A stretch of DNA of 64,000 nucleotides from Thiothrix sp. (lineage in GTDB: Bacteria; Pseudomonadota; Gammaproteobacteria; Thiotrichales; Thiotrichaceae). Of this stretch, positions 53,427 to 60,681 are shown in pieces. The position numbers and the translations under genes are program-made. The stretch is from contig NZ_JAQTLS010000009.1 of assembly GCF_028714775.1 (NCBI RefSeq), forward strand, positions 1 to 64,000, read 5' to 3'. The first letter of the stretch is position 1; each line of letters opens with the position of its first letter. A model generated the notes under the pieces. That model was not told the DNA's origin. It saw only the letters and a program-made list of their open reading frames with translations, and did not search any database.

Positions 53427-55541
53427 ATGAAATCTGCATGGCTTCCCCGCTCCTACGATGCGCTGCTGCTGCATTTGGAAGCGCTTTACGAAATTGAGTT
53501 CACTTTCCTCAAAGTTGAAAAGCTGGCGGAAGGGCTGCGGCCGCTTGACCGTGACACGCAGGATTTTATCCTCGGTTGGGCAGCACGGCTCAACAGCACC
53601 AACGTTTACATCAGCCACGAATTCACCATCCGCGTGGTGGACGCGCTCGACAAGATGGAACGCCGCGTGATTGAAGCGTGGGCAGTGCGGGCGGCAGATA
53701 CCTTCGACCGTTTGGGCTTGCGTCCTGCGTTGGAAGTGATCCAGAAAGTGGACAGTTTCCTTGCCAATACCCACACACTGGCGGAAGGCGTCACGTTTGA
53801 GGAGGTGGAACCGATCCTGTCCACCTTCGTGTGCGGTTTGTCGGGGCGGCGGCTCAAGCTGGCGCAGGGCGAAAGCGTTTACACCGACAGCGAAACGCTG
53901 TACTTGCCGAACATTTCCGCCCGCTTGGAAAAGGCCAAAGACAATTTCCTGCTGTGTAAGGCGCAGGTGGCGTTCATGTGGGCGCAAATCCGCTTCGGCA
54001 GTTTTCGGGTGGATTTTGCCACGGCGTTTGACGCTTACCCCGATAAGGAACAGGCGTTAGCGGCGTTTCATGCGCTCGATACGCTGCGCTTGGAAGGCTG
54101 TTTGGCGCGGGAATTGCCGGGGTTGTGGCGGGATATGCAGCGCTTGGATGGTGTAAAAGGGGTGGAATTTCCGCGTTTGCAATCCCCTGATGCTACCGTG
54201 CAAGATGTGCTGGAACTGGTTCCGCAAGTGTTGCATAGGGACTTCCCGCAGCGTATTTATCAGCCTGCGCTTAATCCCGAAGCCATTAGCGCTTGTATGT
54301 TGGCGCGGATGGAACGCGAAAAGATTCTATTGCGGGTGAAGTTGGCGGAGATGTTGAAAGAGTTGGGGGAAACCCCTCACCCCCCAACCCCCTCTCCCTC
54401 AGAGGGGGAGGAAGAGAAAGAAGTGGCTACTCCGCCGGAATTTGAAGTGAAAGAGACGTTGGAGGGGGCGGGTTTTGAATTGACGCTGGATGACAAGCCG
54501 ATTGCGCCGCCGGATGAGGTGAAAGACCTGATCACGTCGATCATGCTCGACTGGGGCGATGTGCCGCCGGAGTTTCTGGTTCCCGCAGGCCCCGGCGAAT
54601 ACGACCCGTCGCTGTATGAAAAGAAAGAAAACGACAGCGACCCGTGGAAAGGCATTTACCACGAAGATGGCGCGTTCCTCTACGACGAATGGGACAACGC
54701 CCGCCAGCATTACCGCAAGCACTGGTGCGTGTTGCGCGAGATCGACATTCCCCCCGCAGACCCCGCCTATGTCGGATTGGCGCTGCAAAAACATCAGGGC
54801 ATGGTGAAACATTTACGCCGTACTTTCGAGGCGATGCGTGATGAAAACCGCTTGCTCAAGCGCCAAGTGCAGGGAGATGACGTGGACATTGATGCGCTGG
54901 TGGAAGCGCTTGCCGATTGCCGCGATGGGCGCGAAATGAGCGATAAGCTGTTCATGCACCAGCATCGCGCCGACCGCAATATCGCGGTGATGTTGATGGT
55001 TGATATGAGCGGCAGCACCAAGGGATGGATCAATGATGCGATCCGCGAATCACTGGTGATGCTGTGCGAAGTGCTGGAAACCCTCGGCGACCGCTACGCC
55101 ATTTACGGCTTTTCCGGGATTGGGCGCAAGCGCTGCGAAATCTACCGCATCAAAACTTTTGAAGACCCGTACAACGCGGACACCAAAGCGCGGATTGCCG
55201 GGATTGTGCCGAAAGATTACACCCGCATGGGCGTGGCGATCCGCCATTTGAGCCAGAAACTCAACACTATCGACGCCAAAACCCGCTTGCTGATTACGCT
55301 GTCCGACGGCAAACCGGAAGACTATTTCGACATCTACAACACCCAATACGGCATTGAAGACACGCGCCAAGCCTTGTTTGAGGCACGGCGCACCGGGATT
55401 CATCCGTTTTGCATCACCATCGACAAGCATGGGAAAGATTATTTGCCGCACATGTACGGGCACGCCAATTGGGTGGAAATCGACGATGTGAAGAAGTTGC
55501 CGCTGAAGGTGGCGGATATTTACCGCAGGCTGACGACATAA
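53427..55541 (+). CDS. cbbO: CbbO/NorD-family protein with C-terminal VWA domain
   Basis: The 704-residue partner of CbbQ. The N-terminal ~320 residues are helical. A variable acidic linker (about 310-350) is partly encoded by a palindromic repeat element (ETPHPPTPSPSEGEEEKE). The C-terminal von Willebrand A domain (about 520-700) has a MIDAS site at Asp526 (VDMSGSTKG), the conserved Thr region DYTRMGVAIRHL and LITLSDGKPEDY. CbbO delivers the ATPase to its client through the MIDAS. The last 55 bases are duplicated at 57235-57289. Confidence 0.9.
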   Translation: MKSAWLPRSYDALLLHLEALYEIEFTFLKVEKLAEGLRPLDRDTQDFILGWAARLNSTNVYISHEFTIRVVDALDKMERRVIEAWAVRAADTFDRLGLRPALEVIQKVDSFLANTHTLAEGVTFEEVEPILSTFVCGLSGRRLKLAQGESVYTDSETLYLPNISARLEKAKDNFLLCKAQVAFMWAQIRFGSFRVDFATAFDAYPDKEQALAAFHALDTLRLEGCLARELPGLWRDMQRLDGVKGVEFPRLQSPDATVQDVLELVPQVLHRDFPQRIYQPALNPEAISACMLARMEREKILLRVKLAEMLKELGETPHPPTPSPSEGEEEKEVATPPEFEVKETLEGAGFELTLDDKPIAPPDEVKDLITSIMLDWGDVPPEFLVPAGPGEYDPSLYEKKENDSDPWKGIYHEDGAFLYDEWDNARQHYRKHWCVLREIDIPPADPAYVGLALQKHQGMVKHLRRTFEAMRDENRLLKRQVQGDDVDIDALVEALADCRDGREMSDKLFMHQHRADRNIAVMLMVDMSGSTKGWINDAIRESLVMLCEVLETLGDRYAIYGFSGIGRKRCEIYRIKTFEDPYNADTKARIAGIVPKDYTRMGVAIRHLSQKLNTIDAKTRLLITLSDGKPEDYFDIYNTQYGIEDTRQALFEARRTGIHPFCITIDKHGKDYLPHMYGHANWVEIDDVKKLPLKVADIYRRLTT
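54374..54411. repeat. REP-like palindromic unit inside cbbO
   Basis: A single unit starting CCCTCACCCCCCAACCCCCT, the same 20 bases as the left arm in the TIR gene. It then forms a short hairpin (CCCCCTCT / AGAGGGGG). It is translated in frame as part of the linker before the acidic stretch. Confidence 0.85.
55487..55541 (+). repeat. 55-bp direct repeat, left copy (3' end of cbbO)
   Basis: Identical to 57235-57289 over the first 51 bases, with one mismatch at position 52 (a synonymous Thr codon, ACA against ACC) up to the TAA. It encodes the final residues of CbbO. The left copy is the one in the functional gene. Confidence 0.95.
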
Positions 55542-55552
55542 GGTTTGGAAAA

Positions 55553-55933
55553 ATGATGTCTAAGGGTTGGAAAACACTTCGGGGTGATGAATGGCAATAC
55601 GAGGATAGGCTATGCAAAATAGAGGCGTATTATTGCATGTCTCCACCGAATAGCTGTTTGGTGACAATTCAGTTGAAAAATTTGCAACTATCAGAAGTTC
55701 AAATTCACGAGTTGCTGTGGTCTATCCAGCAAAAATTCGTTGATCTGAAGATTGAGGTGTTTGACGACAGGTTCTTAACGCCAATACTGAAAAGTCTGCA
55801 ACGCAAAGGATTGTTGGCAATGAACCTAGACAATTCGATAAATCATCGCTACATCAAAGATATTCATGTTTCTCAGCCCAGTAAGTTTACTGATGCGCTG
55901 GGTAAAAAACGATGGTGGCGTTTTTGGTCGTGA
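55553..55933 (+). CDS. Hypothetical protein within the repeat-bounded segment
   Basis: No family recognised. The ~126-residue protein starts MMSKGWKTLRGDEWQYEDRL. It has several Cys (LCKIEAYYC, NSCLV), a helical middle (QIHELLWSIQQKFVDLKIEV) and a basic aromatic end (KKRWWRFWS). It lies 11 bases after cbbO and inside the segment bracketed by the 55-bp repeats. Its base composition (more A and T) differs from cbbO, which fits acquisition. It is convergent with the ATPase gene. Confidence 0.65.
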   Translation: MMSKGWKTLRGDEWQYEDRLCKIEAYYCMSPPNSCLVTIQLKNLQLSEVQIHELLWSIQQKFVDLKIEVFDDRFLTPILKSLQRKGLLAMNLDNSINHRYIKDIHVSQPSKFTDALGKKRWWRFWS

Positions 55934-55957
55934 TGTATGTCGGTGCATCGAGCCGGG

Positions 55958-57199
55958 TTATAAACACCCTGCCGGAATTTGGATGATCTTATCCGCCAGC
56001 ATTTTGACTTCAGCGTTATTGTTTACCACAACCCCGAACGGTAACTCGTGCAATTCCACAAACTGCCGCAGTGCGGTTAGCTGTTTTACTGCCGTTTGAT
56101 GTCCGAACTTGATTTCAATCGGTAAGGTTCCAAAGCTACCATCCAGTACCAGATCAACTTCAGCGCCATTCTTGGTGCGGAAGTAGTAATAATCCCAGCG
56201 GTTAGCGCGGGTTGATTGGATGCCTTTAATGATTTCTTCGGTGATGAAGGCTTCAAAGTTTTGCCCCAACTGTGGGGAACGCAGCAGGGCTTCGCGGGTT
56301 TCAATACCTGCCAGATAGTGCGTCAGGCCACTGTCACGCAGGATGCCTTTGGGCATTTTCAGCGCCGATTTGCTTTTGCTGGTTTCAAACGAGGGAATGG
56401 TGCGCCAGATGTAGGTTTTGTCGGCAATTTCGATGTAGTCTCGGATCGTCACTTCCGACACATCCACCGAACGCCCCAATTGTGCCTTGTTGATGATCAT
56501 GCCGGACAGGGAGGCCAGCATACTGATAAAGCGCCGGTAACGGATGCTATCCAAACGCGGGAACAGCCGCCGGATGTCGCGGTTGATGTAGGTCTGGTAA
56601 TAGTTTTCCATCCACACCCCAAACGCATAACTGTCTTGCGCCAGCACGGGTTCGGGATAGCCGCCCCGCAGGAACAAGGGAATGACATCAGGAATCGGGT
56701 TTTCCAGCGTTTTCAGATAATCCAGCGTGTCTGCCGTGAGTGGCTGCTCAAAAATGCGGTAAAACGGTGGCAGCGGCTGCTGGAGAATTTCGTTCATCTT
56801 CAGCGTGCCGATTTCTACGATGGCGATGCGTCCGGCGAGCGAATCACTGGCGTGCTGCAATAATTCGGGGGAGCTGGAGCCAGTCAGGATAAACCGCCCC
56901 TTTTCATCCCGGTTCGCATCAATGACACCGCGCAAGTGGCGGAACAGTTCCGGGTTTTCTTGAGCTTCGTCGATGATGACGTGGCGCGGGTGTTCGCGGA
57001 AAAAGAAATCATAATCGCGGCTGATGAAGTCGTAATCTGCGCCATTCTCCAGATCGAAGTAACGCCAAGTGGGGCGTAGCTGTTGGCTGAGGGTGGTTTT
57101 GCCGGTTTGCCGCGCACCAATCAGCAACACCACGGGGAAGAGGGTGAGCAGCAGATTGATTTTAGCTTCGAGATTGCGTTTTAGATCAGTCATATCCAA
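55958..57199 (-). CDS. AAA ATPase with DUF4143 domain
   Basis: The 413-residue protein of the ATP-binding/DUF4143 family has Walker A LLIGARQTGKTTL (about 25-37), Walker B HVIIDEAQENPEL, a sensor region ILTGSSSPELL and the middle GGYPEPVLAQ. The DUF4143 part has RRFISMLASLSGMIINKAQL, DVSEVTIRDYIEIAD, then FEAFITEEI, and a nuclease-like end (NGAEVDLVLDG, LPIEIKFG). These proteins are widespread, patchily distributed and of unclear function. The gene lies inside a segment bracketed by 55-bp direct repeats. A decayed relative is at 13896-14146. Confidence 0.9.
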   Translation of the reverse strand: MDMTDLKRNLEAKINLLLTLFPVVLLIGARQTGKTTLSQQLRPTWRYFDLENGADYDFISRDYDFFFREHPRHVIIDEAQENPELFRHLRGVIDANRDEKGRFILTGSSSPELLQHASDSLAGRIAIVEIGTLKMNEILQQPLPPFYRIFEQPLTADTLDYLKTLENPIPDVIPLFLRGGYPEPVLAQDSYAFGVWMENYYQTYINRDIRRLFPRLDSIRYRRFISMLASLSGMIINKAQLGRSVDVSEVTIRDYIEIADKTYIWRTIPSFETSKSKSALKMPKGILRDSGLTHYLAGIETREALLRSPQLGQNFEAFITEEIIKGIQSTRANRWDYYYFRTKNGAEVDLVLDGSFGTLPIEIKFGHQTAVKQLTALRQFVELHELPFGVVVNNNAEVKMLADKIIQIPAGCL

Positions 57200-57234
57200 A
57201 GTATATGCTTGGATTTTACTGGTGTAAATGAAGG

Positions 57235-57289
57235 TGTGAAGAAGTTGCCGCTGAAGGTGGCGGATATTTACCGCAGGCTGACGACCTAA
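57235..57289 (+). repeat. 55-bp direct repeat, right copy
   Basis: Copy of the cbbO 3' end, 54 of 55 bases identical to 55487-55541, here without its gene. It marks the right boundary of the inserted segment, or the original cbbO end. The remaining 77 bases to the next gene show nothing else clear. Confidence 0.95.
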
Positions 57290-57366
57290 CGCAGTCTCTC
57301 GCCGACTTTGAACAAAGCCGTGGTTATAATGTCACACAAGATATTCTCAACTTCTGGAAAACATGC

Positions 57367-57777
57367 ATGAAACAGCTCTTTGCTTACGCCTTACTAATCA
57401 CCTTGCTGAGTGCCTGCGCAACACCTGTGGCTAACGTTAGGGTTGATGACCAACAACTCAGCATGATCAGGGAAGGTCAAACAACAGAGCAGGAGGTTGT
57501 CCAGATGTTAGGCAGGCCGACTACCGTCACGGTAACGCCGCAGCGCCGGACATTGGTTTACTCCTATACCCTGAACAACAATGTCGAAAAGCAAGTGGTG
57601 TCTACCACGGGCACGGTGGTTGGGGGCTTTGTGGCTGGGCCGATTGGTTCCCTCGCGGGGGGGATGCTAGGCGGTGTTGTGCCAAATAACCAGATGCAGG
57701 ATCAGGTCAGCATTGATATTGACCCTATCACCTACACCGTGATTAATTACCAGCGTCAGCGCACCACGAATTACTGA
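57367..57777 (+). CDS. SmpA/BamE-like small lipoprotein
   Basis: The 136-residue protein has a lipoprotein signal (LLSAC, Cys17). The segment DDQQLSMIREGQTTEQEVVQMLGRPTTV, quoted in parts as QLSMIREGQTT and EVVQMLGRPTTV, is the signature of the SmpA/OmlA (BamE-type) fold. A Gly-rich hydrophobic stretch (VVGGFVAGPIGSLAGGMLGG) resembling glycine-zipper lipoproteins follows. It is likely an outer-membrane lipoprotein of unknown role rather than BamE itself. It is convergent with the next gene. Confidence 0.75.
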   Translation: MKQLFAYALLITLLSACATPVANVRVDDQQLSMIREGQTTEQEVVQMLGRPTTVTVTPQRRTLVYSYTLNNNVEKQVVSTTGTVVGGFVAGPIGSLAGGMLGGVVPNNQMQDQVSIDIDPITYTVINYQRQRTTNY

Positions 57778-57785
57778 AGCCTCAC

Positions 57786-58148
57786 CTACAACTGCACCCC
57801 AATCGTAATTCCCGTGTTAGGGGGGAGGTAGGGGTAATTGAAATTATCACGGTTGGTGCTATTGCGTTGCACCTGCCGTGATTGGCACACGCGGAAACCA
57901 TCTTCCCAACCTATTTTGTATTCGTTCTTGTTTATCTGGCTCAAATCCTTGGAATAGACGAAAGCATTGTTGCCGCCTGCGGATAAACCACTTTGGCAAC
58001 CGTCGTGATAGCCATTGATAAAGGTTGGCGATTGACCGCTGACCCCCGCCATTTCGCGGGCAAGTTGCGCCTCTGGTGGTGGGCTGGCGCAAGCGGACAG
58101 CAAGCAGGCGGTAATGCAAACGTATGGCAAGGTGTGTTTGATGCCCAT
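57786..58148 (-). CDS. Hypothetical lipoprotein
   Basis: The 120-residue protein has a lipobox (CLLSACAS, Cys20) and no recognised family. It has two further Cys (GCQSG, RVCQS) that could form a disulfide, and the short motif FINGYHDGCQSG that recurs in small proteobacterial lipoproteins. It is probably periplasmic and outer-membrane anchored. Confidence 0.7.
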   Translation of the reverse strand: MGIKHTLPYVCITACLLSACASPPPEAQLAREMAGVSGQSPTFINGYHDGCQSGLSAGGNNAFVYSKDLSQINKNEYKIGWEDGFRVCQSRQVQRNSTNRDNFNYPYLPPNTGITIGVQL

Positions 58149-58231
58149 GATAAATTCCTTGTGCGCTAGCTGAGTTGATTTTTCATTCTGTTATAGTAGA
58201 GAGCGCGGCAGCGTAACTCAAGGGAGCAAGG

Positions 58232-58714
58232 ATGACAGTTTGTTTTGAAGAGCGGCATTACCCGTGCGGAACGTTGTATCTCGCGGCAGATGCCGTGGCG
58301 CTGCGGGCGGTGGCGTTCAGCACCAACTGGCCTCGCATCAAAGCGGCGTTGGGCGCGGTGCAAGCAGGCAGTAACCCCTTGATCGAACAAGCTGCGCAGC
58401 AATTGCACGAATACTTCACCCGCCAGCGGCAAGCATTTGACCTGCCGCTGCATCTGGATGGCACGGCATTCCAGCGCCGTACATGGCAGGCGTTACAAGC
58501 AATCCCTTACGGCGAAACCCGCAGTTATGCCGAACAGGCTGCGCTGCTGGGGCAACCGCAAGCTGTCCGCGCGGTCGGGCGCACCAACGGCTTGAACCCG
58601 CTTTGCATCATCATTCCCTGCCATCGGGTCATTGCCAAATCCGGTAAGTTGGCAGGCTACGCAGGCGGGTTGGAAGCCAAGCAGTATTTGCTGCAACTGG
58701 AAGCGGGCGGCTAG
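58232..58714 (+). CDS. ogt: Methylated-DNA--[protein]-cysteine S-methyltransferase
   Basis: Suicide repair protein that moves O6-alkyl groups from guanine to its own Cys. The 160-residue protein has the helix-turn-helix FQRRTWQALQAIPYGETRSY, the Asn-hinge region AVRAVGRTNGLNP, the active-site IIPCHRVI and the C-terminal YAGGLEAKQYLL. The length fits Ogt/MGMT without the Ada N-terminal domain. Purine-rich AAGGGAGCAAGG lies directly upstream. Confidence 0.95.
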   Translation: MTVCFEERHYPCGTLYLAADAVALRAVAFSTNWPRIKAALGAVQAGSNPLIEQAAQQLHEYFTRQRQAFDLPLHLDGTAFQRRTWQALQAIPYGETRSYAEQAALLGQPQAVRAVGRTNGLNPLCIIIPCHRVIAKSGKLAGYAGGLEAKQYLLQLEAGG

Positions 58715-58802
58715 CTGCACCGGGTTTGTGATTTTGCATTGTTTGGGCTAGCGCGGCTGCTTACACTTGCGCCCCATATTTTCACTACAGAAAGGAAATC
58801 TC

Positions 58803-59195
58803 ATGTCATACGAATTCAACACCACCATTCAGGGCAGCTTTGACGAAGCGGTGGAAAAAGTCCGCGCAGTATTGCTGGAAGAGCACTTGGGTGTGGTCAG
58901 CGAAGTCAACGTACAAGCCATTTTCAAAGCTAAAATGGATAAAGACATTGCGCCTTACCGCATTTTCGGCGCGTGCAACCCTAAATTGGCGTCTGAAATT
59001 CTGGCAGTGGAACCGAACGCGGGCACATTGCTGCCGTGCAATTTCGTCATGTACGAAAGCGCACCGGGCAGCGTGGTGGTGAGCTTTATGGATCCCGTAA
59101 CCGTGCTGGGTTTGGCGCAAAGCGACGCGGCGCACCAAGTCGGTAAAGTGGCAAAAGAAAAACTGCTGCGCGTGATCGACAAGTTGTCAGCGTAA
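58803..59195 (+). CDS. DUF302 domain protein
   Basis: The 130-residue DUF302 protein has the family pattern FDEAVEKVRAVLLEEHLGVV, YRIFGACNPKLASEIL, LLPCNFVMYE and VSFMDPVTVLG. The ATG at 58803 follows AAAGGAAA. The function is unknown; the fold is small and alpha/beta, possibly cofactor- or metal-binding through the invariant Cys residues. It is a stand-alone gene ending at a shared terminator. Confidence 0.88.
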   Translation: MSYEFNTTIQGSFDEAVEKVRAVLLEEHLGVVSEVNVQAIFKAKMDKDIAPYRIFGACNPKLASEILAVEPNAGTLLPCNFVMYESAPGSVVVSFMDPVTVLGLAQSDAAHQVGKVAKEKLLRVIDKLSA

Positions 59196-59234
59196 AAAAA
59201 CTCCCGGCCTCCCCATCAGCGGGGGGCGTGGGAT
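59194..59234 (-). terminator. Terminator between DUF302 and LysE genes
   Basis: A GC-rich stem with a small internal loop (CTCCC..CCTCCCC against GGGGGG..GTGGGA) lies between convergent genes. On the minus strand it runs into GAGTTTTTTTAC, a good T tract for the LysE transcript. It may also slow plus-strand transcription. Confidence 0.75.
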
Positions 59235-59240
59235 TGCCCT

Positions 59241-59855
59241 TTATTGCAGCAATATCCGTAGCGCCAGCAAGATCAAAATGACGCCAAGGCTGCGCTCAAT
59301 CCACACCTGATGTTGCCGTAACCACACCAGCATTTGCCCCTGCGACAGTAACGCTGCTACCAGCACATACCACGCCCCATCCACCAACGTAATCGTGCCG
59401 ACGAACACACTTTTCGCCGCAAAACTCATGCCCACATGCACAAACTGGCTGAACAGCGCGAGGAAATACAGCCCCACTTTGGGGTTAAACAGCGCCATCA
59501 AAAAGCCATCGCGGGCAGCATCACGCAAGGAAGCAGGCGCGGCGAGCGGGTTGCTGGTTTGCCCGCCGTTCGGTTGCGCCCGCAAGCCCTGATAGCCCAG
59601 CCACAGTAAATAAGCCGCCCCGGCGTAACTGATGCCTTTGAACAGCAACGGCGATTGCTGCAACAGCAACACTAAACCCAGCACCGACAGCAGCGCATAC
59701 AGCCCGATGCCGAGTGCGTGGGCAATGCCAGTGACTACGCCGTGCAAGCGCGAGTTATTCAGCGTTTGGCGCAGCACCACCGCAAGGCTTGCGCCGGGGA
59801 ACATCGCGCCCATCAGGCAAAGGGTGAGGAGGGAAAGCCAAGTGCTGAGGGTCAT
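59241..59855 (-). CDS. LysE/RhtB-family amino-acid exporter
   Basis: The 204-residue inner-membrane protein has about six helices. It carries the family start region LMGAMFPGASLAVVLRQTLNNSR, the conserved AGAAYLLWLGYQGLR and the FNPKVGLYFLALFSQFV motif. Members export amino acids or homoserine lactones; the substrate cannot be read from sequence. It is monocistronic and divergent from the toxin-antitoxin operon. Confidence 0.92.
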   Translation of the reverse strand: MTLSTWLSLLTLCLMGAMFPGASLAVVLRQTLNNSRLHGVVTGIAHALGIGLYALLSVLGLVLLLQQSPLLFKGISYAGAAYLLWLGYQGLRAQPNGGQTSNPLAAPASLRDAARDGFLMALFNPKVGLYFLALFSQFVHVGMSFAAKSVFVGTITLVDGAWYVLVAALLSQGQMLVWLRQHQVWIERSLGVILILLALRILLQ

Positions 59856-59889
59856 GGTTATGTGCCTGTTGATCGGATCGGAATTGTTT

Positions 59890-59922
59890 TACACGTAAAC
59901 ACGTGCTACACAGTAAAGTGTG
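59890..59922 (+). promoter_or_regulatory. Candidate operator upstream of the CopG/PIN operon
   Basis: ACACGTAAACACGTG, then ACAC..GTGT separated by six bases, lie within 45 bases of the antitoxin start. Such short palindromic clusters are usual binding sites for ribbon-helix-helix antitoxins. Confidence 0.35.
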
Positions 59923-59933
59923 GAGGTGATCAC

Positions 59934-60179
59934 ATGAAACAGAATATTACGCTTTCGTTGGAAAAAGAATTGCTCCAGCAAGTCAAAATCCTCGCAGCCC
60001 AGAAATCGACATCCATCAGTGCCTTGCTGACGGCAGAATTGGAACGTCTGCTCAAGAAAGACGATGCTTACCAGCAGGCGATGGAAAAAGCCTTTGCTTC
60101 GATGGAAAAAGGCTATGACTTCGGTGGTGGCAATTATTTGACGCGCGAGGAAATGTATGACCGAAAAAACTTTCGTTGA
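59934..60179 (+). CDS. CopG-like ribbon-helix-helix antitoxin
   Basis: The 81-residue protein starts KQNITLSLEKELLQQVKILA, a ribbon-helix-helix N terminus (strand ITLSL then helices). A C-terminal toxin-binding tail follows (FGGGNYLTREEMYDRKNF). GGAG precedes the ATG at 59934. It overlaps the PIN gene by 23 bases, the usual layout of a type II toxin-antitoxin operon in which the antitoxin dimer represses its own promoter and blocks the toxin. Confidence 0.85.
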   Translation: MKQNITLSLEKELLQQVKILAAQKSTSISALLTAELERLLKKDDAYQQAMEKAFASMEKGYDFGGGNYLTREEMYDRKNFR

Positions 60180-60612
60180 TAGCAACATCCTGCTGTATGT
60201 CTACGATCATGCAGCAGGCTGGAGGCAGGAAATCTGCAAGCAAGCCGTGCAGGATTTGTGGCGGCAACGTTGCGGGGTGATCAGCACACAGGTCATGCAA
60301 GAGTTTTACCACAATGCTACCCGTAAACTGCGTAACCCGATGAATTACGCTGCGGCTAGAGCCGAACTGAAATTGTATCAATTATGGGAGGTTGTGCAGG
60401 TTGACCCGTTATTGATCCAGAGCGCGTCTGAAATTCAGGAAACGGCTCGGCTATCGTTCTGGGATGCGTTGATCGTCGCAGCGGCACAGCGGGCAAACGC
60501 CAGCGTTTTGTTGAGCGAAGATTTGAATCACGGGCAGGTGATTGGCGGGGTGCGTATCCATAATCCGCTGGTGAATCAGGTGCAGGAAGATGGTGCGGCG
60601 TATCAGGTTTAG
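60157..60612 (+). CDS. PIN-domain toxin (VapC-like)
   Basis: The 151-residue PIN nuclease has acidic metal ligands visible: Asp in KTFVDSNILLY, Glu in STQVMQEFYHN, Asp in LSFWDALIVAAA and Asp/Glu in LLSEDLNHGQ. VapC toxins cleave tRNA or rRNA when the antitoxin is lost. It appears intact and is encoded directly after its antitoxin. Confidence 0.9.
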   Translation: MTEKTFVDSNILLYVYDHAAGWRQEICKQAVQDLWRQRCGVISTQVMQEFYHNATRKLRNPMNYAAARAELKLYQLWEVVQVDPLLIQSASEIQETARLSFWDALIVAAAQRANASVLLSEDLNHGQVIGGVRIHNPLVNQVQEDGAAYQV

Positions 60613-60681
60613 GTGTGCTGAAAATCGGACAATAGGGCGGATAAACGGTATGATTCTGCCATCATCGCAGAGAGGCTTGTC

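Noticed and set aside
52512-53987. 491-codon open frame on the minus strand opposite cbbQ/cbbO
   Set aside because: His/Arg/Gln-rich antisense translation of well-conserved CbbQ motifs; no start context and no family resemblance.
55487-57289. Insertion sequence with target-site duplication
   Set aside because: The repeat is 55 bases and coding, far longer than normal target duplications, and no transposase or terminal inverted repeats are present.
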